NCBI GenBank assembly: GCA_038127535.1
Contig: JAYPHU010000010.1
Span: forward strand, 34,518 to 98,517
DNA from: JAYPHU01 sp038127535
GTDB lineage: Bacteria > Pseudomonadota > Alphaproteobacteria > Rhodospirillales > UBA2165
DNA length: 64,000 nt
Direction of reading: 5' to 3'
Numbering within the stretch: the first letter of the stretch is position 1; each line of letters begins with the position of its first letter. Shown here piece after piece: positions 63,502 to 64,000 of the stretch. Below the pieces are notes generated by a model. The model saw only the letters and a program-made list of their open reading frames with translations, was not told the DNA's origin and did not search any database. A program made the translations under genes and the position numbers.

Positions 63502-64000
63502 TCAGGCCGTAAATATTCGACCCTTCGGCAATACCCAAGGACGCATTGAATTTCTTGTATCAACGACCAATCTGGCATGTGTGGCTATTGAGCGATAATC
63601 CACGCCATCGTGATCCGTGCAAATGAGCACGCTGTCATATTCGGCGAGGGTTTCAGCTGACCAGCTCACCGATTGCCGTCCGGCCAGAGCAGCATGCTCC
63701 CGGGTTGGGGGAATTTCGGGTACATAGGGGTCAAAGTAATCAACCGTCGCACCGCGCTCTTCGAGCAGCTCGATCAGAACGAGCGCGGGGCTTTCGCGGG
63801 TGTCGTTGACGTTCTTTTTGTAGGCCAGACCTAGCAGCAAAACTTTGGTATCCTTGAGTGACTTGCCCGCCGTTGACCGAAGTGCCTCTGCCAGTTTGTC
63901 GACGACCTTGCCGGGCATTGCCGTATTAATCTCACCGGCGAGCTCGATGAACCGGGTTTCCTCGCCGACCTGCTTGGCCCGCCAAGTGAGGTAAAACGGA
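63502..64000 (-). CDS. UDP-sugar 6-dehydrogenase, C-terminal part (WbpA/TviB-like)
   Basis: The frame is open from the right edge of the window (PFYLTWRAKQVG, FIELAGEINTAMP) to a TGA at 63502. 165 residues are visible: the end of the catalytic domain and the C-terminal nucleotide-sugar-binding domain with LLGLAYKKNVNDTRESPAL and DYFDPYV. These features belong to the UDP-glucose/UDP-GlcNAc/GDP-mannose dehydrogenase family; FYLTWRAK and the INTAMP block favour the UDP-GlcNAc (WbpA) type. Its product would be a uronic acid for the glycan. The 5' part lies outside the window. Confidence 0.85.
   Translation of the reverse strand, partial: PFYLTWRAKQVGEETRFIELAGEINTAMPGKVVDKLAEALRSTAGKSLKDTKVLLLGLAYKKNVNDTRESPALVLIELLEERGATVDYFDPYVPEIPPTREHAALAGRQSVSWSAETLAEYDSVLICTDHDGVDYRSIATHARLVVDTRNSMRPWVLPKGRIFTA

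Noticed and set aside
63183..63578. Minus-strand frame of 131 codons over the right insertion-sequence remnant
   Set aside because: It runs antisense to the transposase remnant and the end of the dehydrogenase gene; shadow of real sequence.
1..64000. CRISPR arrays, tRNA or rRNA genes
   Set aside because: No regularly spaced direct repeats, cloverleaf-like or rRNA-like sequences were seen on reading either strand.

Overview
This window is most of one very large surface-glycan locus. Nearly every gene lies on the minus strand, and many neighbours overlap by 1-16 bases. Three things point to a motile Gram-negative bacterium, most likely an alphaproteobacterium (inference; no rRNA or housekeeping marker is present): CMP-Kdo-synthetase-like enzymes, a legionaminate/flagellin-glycan type pathway with a Maf/DUF115 protein, and an EPS-associated MarR regulator paired with an RfaH/NusG-like antiterminator. 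There are many GTG/TTG starts, and I moved several starts where overlap or a ribosome-binding site argued for it.

Layout, read in the direction of transcription (right to left). 64.0-63.5 kb: C-terminal part of a UDP-sugar dehydrogenase. 63.5-57.0 kb: an AT-rich patch with galE, an O-antigen-ligase-like and a Wzy-like membrane protein, bounded by two decayed copies of one IS5-type element and containing a dead IS1595-type element with intact ends and an 8-bp target duplication. 57.0-52.4 kb: a membrane protein, a B12-type radical SAM protein, one plus-strand methyltransferase and a GDPD-like protein. 52.3-46.1 kb: a three-gene cassette with a 1309-residue fusion (uridine-kinase-like, unassigned region, class II aldolase, ribulose-phosphate 3-epimerase), a tandem nucleotidyltransferase and a dolichol-phosphate-mannose-synthase-like glycosyltransferase. 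45.7-44.4 kb: EPS-MarR regulator plus RfaH/NusG-like antiterminator behind a candidate promoter. 44.1-26.8 kb: nonulosonic (legionaminic) acid pathway (LegC-, LegG-, LegI-, PtmE-, LegF-like) with an acetamidino branch (sugar amidotransferase, HisF-like, HisH-like) and a DUF115 protein, interrupted by an SDR/ATP-grasp/PHP/methyltransferase/radical SAM block. 26.7-16.2 kb: radical SAM proteins, two large GT-B-like proteins, a GT2-alcohol dehydrogenase fusion, a 2-hydroxyacid dehydrogenase, a CMP-Kdo-synthetase-like enzyme and an SDR. 16.2-10.2 kb: FkbM methyltransferase, sugar-type nucleotidyltransferase, a methylphosphonate-synthase-like protein, an iron alcohol dehydrogenase, APS kinase and a sulfotransferase. 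10.1-0 kb: ABC exporter, aminotransferase, radical SAM protein, two Gfo/Idh/MocA dehydrogenases, an SGNH/MBOAT acylation pair, a second CMP-Kdo-synthetase-like enzyme and the start of a zinc-ribbon protein.

Taken together the locus appears to build an elaborately decorated glycan: amidinated legionaminic acid, O-acyl groups, sulfate and possibly methylphosphonate. The most notable items are the methylphosphonate-synthase-like gene carrying the His/Gln/His iron triad but with no PEP mutase or phosphonopyruvate decarboxylase in view, the multi-enzyme fusion with all expected metal ligands kept, and a HisF-like protein that lacks one of the two catalytic aspartates of histidine biosynthesis. Product identities are inferred from motifs read by eye; no database search was possible.
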